The position numbers and the translations under genes were made by a program. A model generated the notes under the pieces. It was not told the DNA's origin, ran no database searches, and saw only the letters and a list, made by a program, of their open reading frames with translations. 64,000 nucleotides of DNA from Oscillospiraceae bacterium (GTDB taxonomy: Bacteria > Bacillota > Clostridia > Oscillospirales > CAG-272). Shown piece by piece: positions 54,872 to 63,581 of the stretch (its first letter is position 1; each line of letters opens with the position of its first letter). The DNA is taken from the NCBI GenBank assembly GCA_015065295.1, contig SVQN01000002.1, forward strand, positions 1 to 64,000, in the 5' to 3' direction.

Positions 54872-55879
54872 ATGAATCTCGGAAACAGAATCCGCGAACT
54901 GCGGAAGAAAAAGGGACTGACGCAGGAACAGCTTGCAAACGCACTCGGGCTGTCCCCGCAGGCCGTGTCCAAATGGGAAATCGAAGCGTCGTACCCGGAC
55001 ATGACGCTCATTCCCGTTCTTGCGAACTTTTTTGATGTGAGTCTTGACGCGCTGTTCGATTTCGATATCACGAAAAAACAGCAGAGAATCGACGAAATCA
55101 TGGAGGAAGCCGGACGGTATTTCTGGGGAAACCTCGAAAAAGCCGAGGAAATCTATCAGAAAGGGCTGGAGGATTATCCCGATTCCGATAAAATCAAGGC
55201 AGAACTGCTGTCTCTGTACGAATGCCACATGAGGTCGTTCGGACGGATGGAACTGGCAGAACGCGCGGTCGCCATTGCCGGACGGCTGATCGCAGAATCC
55301 GCCGACCTGTTTGCCGTGTGCAGTGCAAAAAATTCGCTCGCGTCGATCTATAAGATGCAGGATCGGTATGCGGAGGCGAAGGCGGTCGTGGACAGTCTGC
55401 CGTATATGTACCCGTCCCAGCTCAACGACAAAATGCGATGTACGGCGTATCTGCTGCGCGGCGAAGACCGTCTGGCGGAGGTGAAGGACTGGAGGATCAT
55501 CGAATGGCAGGAGCTGTTCATTGCGTGTGATCTGGAAGGATTGGGCTACTGGGAAACCGGCGATTACGAAAACGCGCTGAAATCCTTCCGGGAAGCGGCG
55601 GATGTGGTCGAACGGTTCCTGAAGGGAGACAAAATCTGCTATGATGCGTACCCGATCGGCGGGTCGCAGACGAATCACATGTGTATGTATCTCGAAATGG
55701 CGGGATGCCTGCTGAAACTCGGCCGCACAGACGAATGCGGGAAGGCAATCGACCGGGCGTATGACATCATCTCCCACGCATGGGACGACGATTTTGAAGC
55801 GCAGTACGACGATATCATGGCGCAGTACCGCAAAACCTATAAGGAATTCGGACTGGATGAATACAGGGAATGTCCGTAA
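54872..55879 (+). CDS. XRE regulator with TPR-like domain
   Basis: A 335-residue protein with an N-terminal XRE helix-turn-helix (LRKKKGLTQEQLANALGLSPQAVSKWEIEASYPDM) and a helical TPR-like region (EKAEEIYQKGLEDYPDSDKIKAELLSLYECHMRSFGRMELAERAVAI). It has the same layout as the pair at 34-36 kb but is a more distant relative. AAGGAGA lies before the ATG. It ends in a hairpin shared with the convergent toxin gene. Ligand and target are unknown. Confidence 0.88.
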   Translation: MNLGNRIRELRKKKGLTQEQLANALGLSPQAVSKWEIEASYPDMTLIPVLANFFDVSLDALFDFDITKKQQRIDEIMEEAGRYFWGNLEKAEEIYQKGLEDYPDSDKIKAELLSLYECHMRSFGRMELAERAVAIAGRLIAESADLFAVCSAKNSLASIYKMQDRYAEAKAVVDSLPYMYPSQLNDKMRCTAYLLRGEDRLAEVKDWRIIEWQELFIACDLEGLGYWETGDYENALKSFREAADVVERFLKGDKICYDAYPIGGSQTNHMCMYLEMAGCLLKLGRTDECGKAIDRAYDIISHAWDDDFEAQYDDIMAQYRKTYKEFGLDEYRECP

Positions 55880-55884
55880 CACAA

Positions 55885-55922
55885 AACGTCCGTGCAGATC
55901 ACAATCGGTCTGCACGGACGTT
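55885..55922. terminator. Bidirectional terminator between XRE-TPR and PIN genes
   Basis: AACGTCCGTGCAGA and TCTGCACGGACGTT form a perfect 14-bp stem between convergent genes; the minus-strand exit is TTTTGTGTT. Confidence 0.83.
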
Positions 55923-55925
55923 AGT

Positions 55926-56333
55926 TCAGATTCGATCAAACAGTTCGGATGGTTTGATCGCCGGAACGGGGCTGTTCCGGAAATCTTTGATATTTCGGGT
56001 TACGATATAACTTGCCTTTGCTCTCGATGCACAGACGGCTTGCAGCGCGTCTTCATAATCAGAAAACTCGAGTTCTGCTGCCCGGAGCAAATCGGATTCC
56101 CGAAGTTCCACGACATGGAAAATGGCGGTAAGCGTGGTCAGAATTTCTTTGATACGGGCGTTATCGAGTTCTTTCCGCATGATGTAGACGATATTTGGAA
56201 TAGACAGTGCAGAAATGTATCCGGTGATCTGTTCGGCTTCACAGAGACGGAACACTTTCAGAGAATCTTCAACAAAGTCCGCACGATTACAAAGAACATC
56301 CAGAATAACGTTTGTATCAATCAGAATATTCAT
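55926..56333 (-). CDS. PIN-domain ribonuclease toxin (VapC-like)
   Basis: A 135-residue PIN-domain protein. The acidic metal-binding residues are visible in LIDTNVILDVLCN (Asp6), FSDYEDALQAVCA and TRNIKDF. Such toxins cleave RNA when freed from their antitoxin. The start at 56333 overlaps the antitoxin by 17 bp, the usual coupling. The ORF-track start upstream lies inside the antitoxin. Confidence 0.88.
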   Translation of the reverse strand: MNILIDTNVILDVLCNRADFVEDSLKVFRLCEAEQITGYISALSIPNIVYIMRKELDNARIKEILTTLTAIFHVVELRESDLLRAAELEFSDYEDALQAVCASRAKASYIVTRNIKDFRNSPVPAIKPSELFDRI

Positions 56334-56550
56334 GACGCGCCAGCCTTTCTGCACGAGCTTTCTTTTCATCGATATCGGAAGAAAGAACGCCTACAAGACT
56401 GTCTGAAAGGAAGGAAACGGTTTGTTTTTTTGAAATCAAACGGGCAACTTCGGAACCGTTTTTCAGAATTACGATTTCCTGCCCTTCCTGAACCATTTTT
56501 AAGAATTTCCCGAAATTATTCTGGAGTTCGGTTGCGGTGACGGTAGTCAT
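56317..56550 (-). CDS. Phd/YefM-family antitoxin
   Basis: A 77-residue antitoxin: MTTVTATELQNNFGKFLKMVQEGQEIVILKNGSEVARLI is the Phd/YefM DNA-binding fold. The C-terminal tail (ERLARHEYSD) would wrap and inhibit the PIN toxin. It is the first gene of the pair, has AGGAGG upstream, and is driven by a consensus promoter embedded in a palindrome that it probably represses. Confidence 0.9.
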   Translation of the reverse strand: MTTVTATELQNNFGKFLKMVQEGQEIVILKNGSEVARLISKKQTVSFLSDSLVGVLSSDIDEKKARAERLARHEYSD

Positions 56551-56588
56551 TGGATTTCATTCCTCCTGAAAACATTCTTTACAGTTAC

Positions 56589-56639
56589 AGTATATCACAA
56601 GATCGCTATTTTGTCAATGCACCGAAATAGCGATCTTGT
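56589..56639 (-). promoter_or_regulatory. Promoter and palindromic operator of the toxin-antitoxin pair
   Basis: TTGACA (56612-56617), 17 bp, TATACT (56589-56594) on the minus strand. A perfect 15-bp inverted repeat (ACAAGATCGCTATTT / AAATAGCGATCTTGT, 56597-56611 and 56625-56639) fills the spacer and flanks the -35 box. It may also act as a terminator in the plus direction, with six T residues after it. Confidence 0.85.
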
Positions 56640-56650
56640 TTTTTCTTGTT

Positions 56651-56708
56651 CAAAAGGTTTTGGAAAGAGGTGTGGGGAAAACCTTTTCCTTAAAAAGGTT
56701 TTCCCCAC
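56651..56708 (-). repeat. P repeat, copy 11
   Basis: On the minus strand the hairpin GTGGGGAAAACCTTTTT/AAAAGGTTTTCCCCAC starts 17 nt after the infB stop, followed by ACCTCTTTCCAAAACCTTTT. It probably ends the nusA-infB transcript. Confidence 0.8.
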
Positions 56709-56725
56709 AAAACTCTATTTGATAA

Positions 56726-59700
56726 TTACTTGGCAACTTCTTCCATGATGAAGGCTTCGAGGATGTCGCCGACCTGGATGTCCATGCACTTTTCCAGACC
56801 GATACCGCATTCGTAGCCGGATGCGACTTCGCGGACGTCGTCCTTGAAGCGGCGGAGAGAGCTGATCTTGTCTTCCATGATGACGATACCGTCGCGGACG
56901 ATGCGGAGCTGGGACTGGCGGGTGACCTTGCCGTCCTGAACGTACGAACCGGCGATGATGCCGACGTTCGGAACGCGGATGGTCTGGCGCACTTCGATGT
57001 GACCCTGGAGAACTTCCTTGTAGGTCGGTGCCAGCATACCCTTCATAGCCGCGGTGATTTCTTCGATGCATTCGTAGATGATGCGGTAGGTGCGGATGTC
57101 AACGCCCTGACGTTCGGAGGAGTCGATCGCGCCCTTGTCGGGACGGACGTTGAAGCCGACGATGATGGCGTTGGACGCTGCCGCAAACATTACGTCGGAC
57201 TCGGTGATGCCGCCGACCGCTGCGTGGATAACCTTGACCTTGACTTCGTCGGTCGAAATCTTTTCGAGGGACTGCTTGACGGCTTCTGCGGAACCGCCGA
57301 CGTCCGCTTTGACGATGATATTCAGTTCCTTGACACCTTCGGAAATCTGCGCGAAGAGGTCGTCGAGGCTTACCTTGGCGTTTGCCTTGAACATTTCTTC
57401 CTTCGCCTTTTCACGTCTCTGGTCGGCGAGTTCGCGCGCCATGCGTTCGTCTTCAACCGCGTTGAATTCGTCACCGGCAACCGGAACTTCCGCGAGACCG
57501 ATGATTTCCACCGGTACGGACGGGCCTGCTTCATTCAGCTGCTGACCGCGGTCGTTGGTCATTGCGCGGACACGGCCGACGGCGGTGCCTGCGATCACGA
57601 TGTCGCCTGCGTGGAGCGTACCGTCCTGAACGAGAACGGTGGCAACGGGACCGCGTCCCTTGTCGAGCTTTGCTTCAATAACGACGCCGCGCGCACGCTT
57701 TGCCGGATTTGCCTTGTATTCCTTGACTTCTGCGATGAGAAGGATGTTTTCGAGAAGGTCGTCGATACCCATCTTGGTGTGCGCGGAAACCGGTACGCAG
57801 ATGACGTCGCCGCCCCATTCTTCGGGAACGAGTTCGTACTTGGTGAGTTCGGTCATAACCGCTTCGGCGTTGGCGGTCGGCTTATCCATCTTGTTGATCG
57901 CAACGATGATGTCAACGCCCGCTGCCTTCGCGTGGTTGATGGATTCAACGGTCTGCGGCATGATGCCGTCGTCACCCGCTACAACGAGGATGGCGATGTC
58001 GGTACACTGAGCACCGCGGGCACGCATGGCGGTGAACGCTTCGTGACCGGGGGTGTCGAGGAAGGTGATGCCCTGTTCGCCGAGGTTGACGCGGTACGCA
58101 CCGATGTGCTGCGTGATACCGCCGGCTTCCCCGTCCGCTACCTGTGCGTGGCGGATTGCGTCGAGGATGGAGGTCTTACCGTGGTCAACGTGACCCATGA
58201 CGCAGACGACGGGAGCGCGGGTAACAAGTTCTTCTTCGGTGGATTCTGCTTCGGTGAAGAGCTTTTCTTCGATCGTGACCTTGACTTCGCGGGTGACCTG
58301 TGCGCCGAGTTCGTCGGCAACGAGGTATGCGGTATCAAAGTCGATGACCTGGTTGACAGTGACCATCATGCCCATGAGCATGAGACGCTTGACACATTCC
58401 GCTTCCTTGACCTTCAGTCTCTGAGCGAGTTCGCTGACGGTGATTTCGTCGGGAAGGGTGATCTTGAGGGGAGCCTTCTTTGCCTTTTCCTGATTTGCGC
58501 GGTGGAGCTTTTCCATCGCCTGGCGTTCCTTGTCGGACTTCTTGCCGGTACCGCGGTTTTCGCCCTTCTGGTTCTGCTTCTTCAGCTTCTGCTTGTTGGA
58601 CTGGCTGTCGTCGATGTCGGAAGCGAAGTTGTCGAGGCGTTCGTCGTACTTGGAGAGGTCCACCGATGTGCCGCGCGTATCGACAACGCGGGTGGTACCG
58701 GTGCGCTTCTTTGCTGCGCCCTGTTCCTGCGGCTGTGCGGGCTGCTTCGGCTGTGCGGCCGGTGCGCTCTGCTGCGGTCTCTGACCGTCGCGGTTGTTGT
58801 CACGATTGAAGTCGCGGCGGTCGCCGTTGTTATTGTTGTACTGGGGACGGTTTCCGTCGCGGTTGAAGTCACGGCGGTCGGAGCGTTCACCATTGTTGTT
58901 CTGGGGACGATTGCCGTCGCGGTTGAAGTCGCGGCGATCGGTACGTTCGCCGTTGTTGTTCTGGGGACGATTGCCGTCACGGTTGAAGTCACGGCGTTCG
59001 CCGTTGCTGTTATTCTGGGGACGGTTTCCGTCGCGGTTGTTGTCACGATTGAAATCGCGGCGTTCGGGACGATCGGTACGTTCGCCGTTGTTCTGGGGAC
59101 GGTTTCCGTCACGGTTCTGCTGACGATTCTGGCCGGCGTTGTTTGCGCCGGAATTGTTATTCATGCCGCCGTTGGTCTGCGGCTTACCCTGCTGCTGTCC
59201 ATCCTGCATACGCTGACCCTGCATTCTTTCCTGCTGATTTGTATTGTTTTCCGCTTCGGCTTCGGCTGCTTTGCGTGCTTCCTCTGCCTTGCGTGCTTCT
59301 TCGGCTTCTTTTGCTTTTCTTGCGGCCTCTTCGGCTTCGGCTGCCCTGCGTGCCTCTTCCGCACGTCTTGCTTCTTCGGCGAGGCGGGCCTCTTCCGCTT
59401 TTCTCGCTTCCTCAGCCTTGCGCGCTTCTTCCGCTTTCCGCGCTTCTTCGGCGAGGCGGGCTTCTTCGGCCTTTCTTGCTGCCTCCGCTTCGGCAGCTTT
59501 TCTTGCTTCTTCTGCCTTGCGTGCTTCTTCGGCACGGCGCGCTTCTTCTGCTTTTCTTGCAGCTTCGGCTTCGGCTGCTTTGCGTGCTTCTTCCGCACGG
59601 CGTGCCGCTTCCTCCGCTTCGGCTTTTGCACGGGCTTCGGCTTCTGCCTTGGCGCGTGCGGCTTCTTCCGCCGCCTTGACCTCTGCTTCGCGTTTTTCGC

Positions 59701-59947
59701 GTTCGGCGGGGGATTCGGGCATTGTGATGGACGTTTTTCCGCTGATATAGCCGTCTATGTCCTTGATCTGTGCCTTTGCCGTGAGCTGTTCAAAAAGCAG
59801 ATTAACCTCCTCGGGAGCGAGGGAGGCGGAGTTGCTTTTTACGGTGATGCCGAGTTCGCCAAGTTCGCCGCAGAGGTCTTTCGCCTTGACGCCGAGGTCT
59901 TTTGCGAGCTGGTTCACCTTATATGCTGTTGTCTGTTTTGCTGCCAT
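56726..59947 (-). CDS. infB: Translation initiation factor IF-2
   Basis: A 1073-residue GTPase that places initiator tRNA on the 30S subunit. Residues 1-58 are an IF2N domain. About 80-235 are an Ala/Glu/Lys/Arg coiled stretch ([12 protein letters not shown]). About 250-400 are Asn/Arg/Gly repeats ([20 protein letters not shown] and variants). A second IF2N region follows ([26 protein letters not shown]). The G domain has [13 protein letters not shown] and NKMD. It is much longer than most IF-2 because of the linker. It overlaps ylxQ by 29 bp. Confidence 0.98.
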   Translation of the reverse strand: MAAKQTTAYKVNQLAKDLGVKAKDLCGELGELGITVKSNSASLAPEEVNLLFEQLTAKAQIKDIDGYISGKTSITMPESPAEREKREAEVKAAEEAARAKAEAEARAKAEAEEAARRAEEARKAAEAEAARKAEEARRAEEARKAEEARKAAEAEAARKAEEARLAEEARKAEEARKAEEARKAEEARLAEEARRAEEARRAAEAEEAARKAKEAEEARKAEEARKAAEAEAENNTNQQERMQGQRMQDGQQQGKPQTNGGMNNNSGANNAGQNRQQNRDGNRPQNNGERTDRPERRDFNRDNNRDGNRPQNNSNGERRDFNRDGNRPQNNNGERTDRRDFNRDGNRPQNNNGERSDRRDFNRDGNRPQYNNNNGDRRDFNRDNNRDGQRPQQSAPAAQPKQPAQPQEQGAAKKRTGTTRVVDTRGTSVDLSKYDERLDNFASDIDDSQSNKQKLKKQNQKGENRGTGKKSDKERQAMEKLHRANQEKAKKAPLKITLPDEITVSELAQRLKVKEAECVKRLMLMGMMVTVNQVIDFDTAYLVADELGAQVTREVKVTIEEKLFTEAESTEEELVTRAPVVCVMGHVDHGKTSILDAIRHAQVADGEAGGITQHIGAYRVNLGEQGITFLDTPGHEAFTAMRARGAQCTDIAILVVAGDDGIMPQTVESINHAKAAGVDIIVAINKMDKPTANAEAVMTELTKYELVPEEWGGDVICVPVSAHTKMGIDDLLENILLIAEVKEYKANPAKRARGVVIEAKLDKGRGPVATVLVQDGTLHAGDIVIAGTAVGRVRAMTNDRGQQLNEAGPSVPVEIIGLAEVPVAGDEFNAVEDERMARELADQRREKAKEEMFKANAKVSLDDLFAQISEGVKELNIIVKADVGGSAEAVKQSLEKISTDEVKVKVIHAAVGGITESDVMFAAASNAIIVGFNVRPDKGAIDSSERQGVDIRTYRIIYECIEEITAAMKGMLAPTYKEVLQGHIEVRQTIRVPNVGIIAGSYVQDGKVTRQSQLRIVRDGIVIMEDKISSLRRFKDDVREVASGYECGIGLEKCMDIQVGDILEAFIMEEVAK

Positions 59948-60335
59948 CCACTATCATCCTTTCTGTCATCGCGGCATTCTCGTTTTTCTTCTGATTCTCG
60001 TTTTCGTTCATGGATTCGCGCGCACGTTCCTCAAAAAGGGAGAGAAGCGGACGACACGGTCCCCGGCCGGTGAAGGCAGCCGCCGCACACGCGGATCGTT
60101 TGCCGATAAGGTGCGCGAGTTCGTCGGCGGTCATACCGGCGGGAAAATAGGGGACTTCATAAAATTCGCATTTGTCGCTGATCTGTTTTGCGGTCCGGTC
60201 GGAGGCGTCGTCGGCGATGAGGACGAACACGGCTTTTTTCCGCCGCACCTCGCCCAGCACGAGATCGAACCCGGTGGTGATCCCGCCGGCCGCCCGGCAC
60301 AGACCGATGTAATTCTCAAGTTTCCGATCCGTCAT
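59919..60335 (-). CDS. ylxQ: L7Ae-like ribosomal protein YlxQ
   Basis: A 138-residue protein whose first 95 residues are an L7Ae/L30e-like RNA-binding fold ([60 protein letters not shown]). The extra tail is Asn/Glu/Lys rich. The start at 60335 has GGAG five nt upstream; the ORF-track start overlaps ylxR. It lies in its normal place between ylxR and infB and is thought to bind structured RNA or ribosomes. Confidence 0.9.
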   Translation of the reverse strand: MTDRKLENYIGLCRAAGGITTGFDLVLGEVRRKKAVFVLIADDASDRTAKQISDKCEFYEVPYFPAGMTADELAHLIGKRSACAAAAFTGRGPCRPLLSLFEERARESMNENENQKKNENAAMTERMIVDGSKTDNSI

Positions 60336-60346
60336 TCCGTCTCCAA

Positions 60347-60652
60347 TCAGCTGTTTTTTTCCTCGGATACGCGGACTTCTTTTTCGAGTTCCGCGTAAAT
60401 TTCCTCCGAGATTTCGCACTCCAGTGTGCGATGAAGGATTCCGGATTTTCTTGCCTTCTTGAAGCAGGCTTCGTTCTGGCAGATATATGCGCCGCGTCCG
60501 GATTTCTTGCCGGTGAAGTCGATGGAAATTTCTCCTTCGGGCGAACGCACGACGCGCAGAAGTTCCTTCTTCGGGAACGTACCCTGACACCCGACGCACC
60601 GCCGTTCCGGAATCTTCTTTTTCATTTGCTGCTTCGGCTTCGTCTCAGCCAT
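60347..60652 (-). CDS. ylxR: RNase P modulator RnpM (YlxR)
   Basis: A 101-residue RNA-binding protein. RRCVGCQGTFPKKELLRVVRSPEG and KKSGRGAYICQNEACFKKARK are the YlxR signature, with GRGAYIC the conserved surface loop. In Bacillus this family binds RNase P RNA and modulates its activity. AAAGGAGC stands 9 nt before the start. It sits between nusA and ylxQ as in other Firmicutes. Confidence 0.93.
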   Translation of the reverse strand: MAETKPKQQMKKKIPERRCVGCQGTFPKKELLRVVRSPEGEISIDFTGKKSGRGAYICQNEACFKKARKSGILHRTLECEISEEIYAELEKEVRVSEEKNS

Positions 60653-60805
60653 TCTGTCACGCTCCTTTGGTTCTATAGGGGGATGTTTCCGGGGAAAAGG
60701 ATGACTTCGTGAGTGCAGATTGTTTGTTCACATAATTTTTGTCAACTTACAGCGCGGTTTGGTATTCCAAATCTGCACTGCACTTTGTCTGTCCTGTTCA
60801 GTATG

Positions 60806-60860
60806 AAGTTTTTTGGAAGGGGTTCGGGGAAACCTTTTTTCTAAAAAAGGTTTCCCCGAG
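60806..60860 (-). repeat. P repeat, copy 12
   Basis: On the minus strand the hairpin CGGGGAAACCTTTTTT/AAAAAGGTTTCCCCG starts 15 nt after the nusA stop, followed by ACCCCTTCCAAAAAACTTC. It is inside the nusA-infB operon, between nusA and ylxR. Confidence 0.8.
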
Positions 60861-60873
60861 GAACTTTATTTCC

Positions 60874-61920
60874 TCAGTTCGGCTTAACGCCTTTGATGTC
60901 GATTTTGCAGCCCGTAAGCTTGGCGGCGAGGCGGACGTTCTGGCCTTCCTTGCCGATAGCGAGGGAGATCTGGTCGCCGGAGACCTGGACGGTAGCACTG
61001 CGTTCGCCGTCGAATTCCACGGAGAGGGCTTCGGCGGGGGAGAGGGCAGCGGCGATGAATTCTTCGGGCTTTTCGGAGTACTGGATGACGTCAATCTTTT
61101 CGCCGCGGAGTTCTTCGACGATGGAGCCGATACGCATACCGCGGTTACCGATGCAGGCACCGACGGCATCCACTTCGGGGTCGCGGGAGAAGACGGCGAT
61201 CTTGGTACGGGAACCGGCTTCACGGGCAACGCTCTTGACGAGGACGGTGCCGGTGGTGATTTCGGGGATATCGACTTCGAACATCCGCTTAATCATCATG
61301 GGATGAACGCGGGAGAGGGAAGCGGCGGGCTTGCTGTCCGCTTCCATGCTGTGGTCGTGATTGACTTCGGTGATGAAGACGCGGATACGGTCGCCGACGT
61401 AGAGGTTTTCGCCGGGGATCTGTTCGCTCTTGGGGAGAACGACGATGCTGGTGCCGGTATCGACGTCTACGTCGCCGGTGATTTCGTCGCGCTTGACGAC
61501 GAGAGCGGTGATAACTTCTTCGCGCTTCTTGTCGTATTCCTTCGCAATGTTGCTCTTTTCAGCTTCGCGGATGCCCTGACGGATGACGTTCTTCGCGGCA
61601 CCCGCAGAGATTCTGCCGAAGTTCTTGGTCTTGATTTCGTCTTCAACGACGGTACCGAGCTCGTAGCGGCGGCTGATTGCCTGTGCGTCTTCGTAAGCGA
61701 TTTCCGCCTTGGGGTCGGTTACGGTTTCCACCACGGTGCGGCGGCGGTAAACGCGGAAATCCTTCTTTTCCTTGTTGATCTCAACTCTGACGGACGCGCT
61801 GTTGTATTCCTTCTTGAATGCGGATACCAGCGCAGCTTCGACCTTCTCGAGCATATAGTCAACCGGGATGCCCTTGGTCTTTTCAAGCAGCTCAAGTGCT
61901 TCAAAAAGCTCTGAATTCAT
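60874..61920 (-). CDS. nusA: Transcription termination/antitermination factor NusA
   Basis: A 348-residue NusA of the short Firmicutes type. Residues 1-130 bind RNA polymerase, the S1 domain follows (GENLYVGDRIRVFITEVNHD), then KH1 (IGNRGMRIGSIVEELRGEKIDVI) and KH2 (ISLAIGKEGQNVRLAAKLTGCKIDI). It has no C-terminal acidic repeats. The start at 61920 is supported by MNSELFEALELLEKTKGI, the usual opening; the ORF-track start adds 33 unrelated residues. A repeat block separates it from rimP. Confidence 0.97.
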   Translation of the reverse strand: MNSELFEALELLEKTKGIPVDYMLEKVEAALVSAFKKEYNSASVRVEINKEKKDFRVYRRRTVVETVTDPKAEIAYEDAQAISRRYELGTVVEDEIKTKNFGRISAGAAKNVIRQGIREAEKSNIAKEYDKKREEVITALVVKRDEITGDVDVDTGTSIVVLPKSEQIPGENLYVGDRIRVFITEVNHDHSMEADSKPAASLSRVHPMMIKRMFEVDIPEITTGTVLVKSVAREAGSRTKIAVFSRDPEVDAVGACIGNRGMRIGSIVEELRGEKIDVIQYSEKPEEFIAAALSPAEALSVEFDGERSATVQVSGDQISLAIGKEGQNVRLAAKLTGCKIDIKGVKPN

Positions 61921-61965
61921 GATATGTCCAAGCCTTTCAATGATTTTTTTATAGTGGGGTGTTTT

Positions 61966-62037
61966 CTTAGGGAAACTTTTTGGAAAAGTTTTCGAGTTCG
62001 CGCAGCGAATCTCGTCCAAACCCCTTCAAAAACTTTT
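61966..62037 (+). repeat. P-related repeat, copy 13, with extra stem
   Basis: GGGAAACTTTTT/AAAAGTTTTC, then CGAGTTCGC-GCA-GCGAATCTCG, then CCAAACCCCTTCAAAAACTTTT. The extra stem matches copy 1 in position and pairing but not sequence. It lies between rimP and nusA in the opposite sense to the genes. Confidence 0.65.
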
Positions 62038-62159
62038 CGTCGGGGGAATGGGAGAATTTAGTCTGTGCAGATCGGGTGCATCAAATATGGTTGATACAGG
62101 TCACGAGAAAATCGTTTGCGACCTCGTTGCCTCGGCACAGTGGGATGTTGGGCAATGGC

Positions 62160-62201
62160 TGTTAGTCATTCACCATTAGTCATTAGCCCTTAGTCATTTT
62201 C
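62160..62201 (-). repeat. H repeat, half copy 5
   Basis: Heptads TTAGTCA TTCACCA TTAGTCA TTAGCCC TTAGTCA (plus strand) form one arm only; the second arm is missing. It begins 6-8 nt after the rimP stop on the minus strand. Confidence 0.7.
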
Positions 62202-62681
62202 TTACCAGTCGAAGACGGTTTCGCATTTTGCGACGATCTTCTTTGCGAAGCGTTTTTCTTCGCCGTTGACGGTAACAACGATGTCGTCGCCGTCCAGACC
62301 TTCGAGGGTTGCGCGGAGGGATTTGGTTCCGCCGGTTTCTTCGGACGCTGCGAAGAATTTCAGCATGACGTCTTCGCCTGCCATCCATTCAAAATGTTCC
62401 GGACGGGTCAGAACGCGTTCCACGCCGGGGGAAGAAACGGCAAGCATATACGCGCCTTCGATGGGGTCCGCTTCGTCGAGGAGGGGGTCGATCGCACGGT
62501 GCATTTTTTCGCAGTCGTTGATGTCGATGCCGCCTTCCTTGTCGGAGTCGATGGTAATGCGGAGGATCATATCCGCACCTTCGCGGACATATTCGACATC
62601 CCAGAGGACATAGCCGAAGGATTCCGCAAGAGGTTCTGCGATGTCACGGACGGTATCCGCGACGTTCTTTTTCTGTTTCAT
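62202..62681 (-). CDS. rimP: Ribosome maturation factor RimP
   Basis: A 159-residue protein for 30S subunit maturation. The N-terminal alpha/beta domain (LAESFGYVLWDVEYVREGADMILRITIDSDKEGGIDINDCEKMHRAIDPLLDE) and YMLAVSSPGVERVLTRPEHFEWMAGEDV are the family blocks; the C-terminal SH3-like domain follows. It is the first gene of the rimP-nusA-ylxR-ylxQ-infB operon, with a consensus promoter and a leader hairpin upstream. Confidence 0.96.
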   Translation of the reverse strand: MKQKKNVADTVRDIAEPLAESFGYVLWDVEYVREGADMILRITIDSDKEGGIDINDCEKMHRAIDPLLDEADPIEGAYMLAVSSPGVERVLTRPEHFEWMAGEDVMLKFFAASEETGGTKSLRATLEGLDGDDIVVTVNGEEKRFAKKIVAKCETVFDW

Positions 62682-62700
62682 AGTACCTCGTATAAATCAA

Positions 62701-62730
62701 GAGAGTGGACCGTTTTGCTTGCCCACTCTC
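62701..62730 (-). promoter_or_regulatory. Leader hairpin ahead of rimP
   Basis: GAGAGTGG and CCACTCTC form an 8-bp stem between the promoter and the rimP ribosome site. There is no T-tract, so a role in mRNA stability or translation is more likely than termination. Confidence 0.5.
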
Positions 62731-62755
62731 CATTACTTATAATTTCTTTATCCAT

Positions 62756-62784
62756 AGTATATCACAAAACGGGCGGAAATTCAA
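62756..62784 (-). promoter_or_regulatory. Promoter of the rimP-infB operon
   Basis: TTGAAT, 17 bp, TATACT with an extended TGA just before the -10 box, on the minus strand, 75 nt upstream of rimP. Confidence 0.8.
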
Positions 62785-62855
62785 CCCTGTTTTGCGGATT
62801 TGCTTACCAATTTTTCAGATATCTTTGCGGATATACAAGGGCAGATTGCCCAATG

Positions 62856-63560
62856 TCAGTCCGGAATGCCCATTTCGGTGCGGAATTCCGCGAGATCGCG
62901 CACGACATGGGTCATGGTTTCGCGGGTGACATGAGCGACGGCGGGGTTGAGGGAAGTTTCCAGCGCGACGGCATCGTAGTCGTTGTCCGGCGTTTTGGTA
63001 TTGTCCGTCGCGGCGGTGATGAGGACTCCGGCGATTCCTGCGTTGATGCCGGACATCCCGTCGATGAGGCGGTCGCCGACCATGACGCAATCCTTCGGAT
63101 CAAGGTGATTGCGTTCGATGATGGCGAGAACGGCGTCGGGGGCGGGTTTTGCGGGGAAGTGTTCTTCGGAGGTGACGAAATCCGCGAAGAATTCGGTCAT
63201 GCCGAAACGGTCGAGGAAGGTGATGCCGGTGTTGTTGCGGTGGGTATAGAGATAATTTTTGCCGCCGTTTTTCACGATGGCTTCCAGAAGATCGCGCATT
63301 CCTTCGAAGGGGACGACCTTCGGCTCGATTTCGTTTTCGTCCATGATGTACTGGTAATCGACGAAGCGTTTGTAGGCTTCGGGGGAAAGACCGGCATATT
63401 TGCGGCCTTCGCCGTAATTGACGAGGAGCCGCCGCCAGAGTTCGGTATGATCGCAGGAGATTCCTTCTTCCGCGAGGACTTTTTCAAGGGAAGCGAGGAC
63501 GTGCGGATAGGAATCGAACAGGGTGCCGTCAAAGTCCCAGAGGTAGTGGGTGTATTTCAT
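62856..63560 (-). CDS. HAD-superfamily phosphatase (phosphoglycolate phosphatase-like)
   Basis: A 234-residue HAD hydrolase. DFDGTLFDS (Asp9 nucleophile, Asp11 acid/base), YTHRNN (motif II), KPAPDAV (motif III) and MVGDRLIDGMSG (motif IV) are all present. The cap of about 65 residues fits subclass I. The likely substrate is a small sugar or glycol phosphate. It is followed by a sugar isomerase-like gene upstream on the same strand with a 21-bp gap, so the two may be one operon for sugar use. Confidence 0.88.
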   Translation of the reverse strand: MKYTHYLWDFDGTLFDSYPHVLASLEKVLAEEGISCDHTELWRRLLVNYGEGRKYAGLSPEAYKRFVDYQYIMDENEIEPKVVPFEGMRDLLEAIVKNGGKNYLYTHRNNTGITFLDRFGMTEFFADFVTSEEHFPAKPAPDAVLAIIERNHLDPKDCVMVGDRLIDGMSGINAGIAGVLITAATDNTKTPDNDYDAVALETSLNPAVAHVTRETMTHVVRDLAEFRTEMGIPD

Positions 63561-63581
63561 GGTGAATGTTCCTTTTGGTGG

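Noticed and set aside
54872-55879. The XRE-TPR gene as the antitoxin or regulator of the neighbouring PIN toxin
   Set aside because: The toxin already has an overlapping Phd-type antitoxin with its own operator, and the XRE gene is convergent and separated by a terminator.
56999-60073. A 1024-aa open frame opposite infB
   Set aside because: It is the complement of the IF-2 linker and G domain; the low-complexity hydrophobic stretches come from the repeats.
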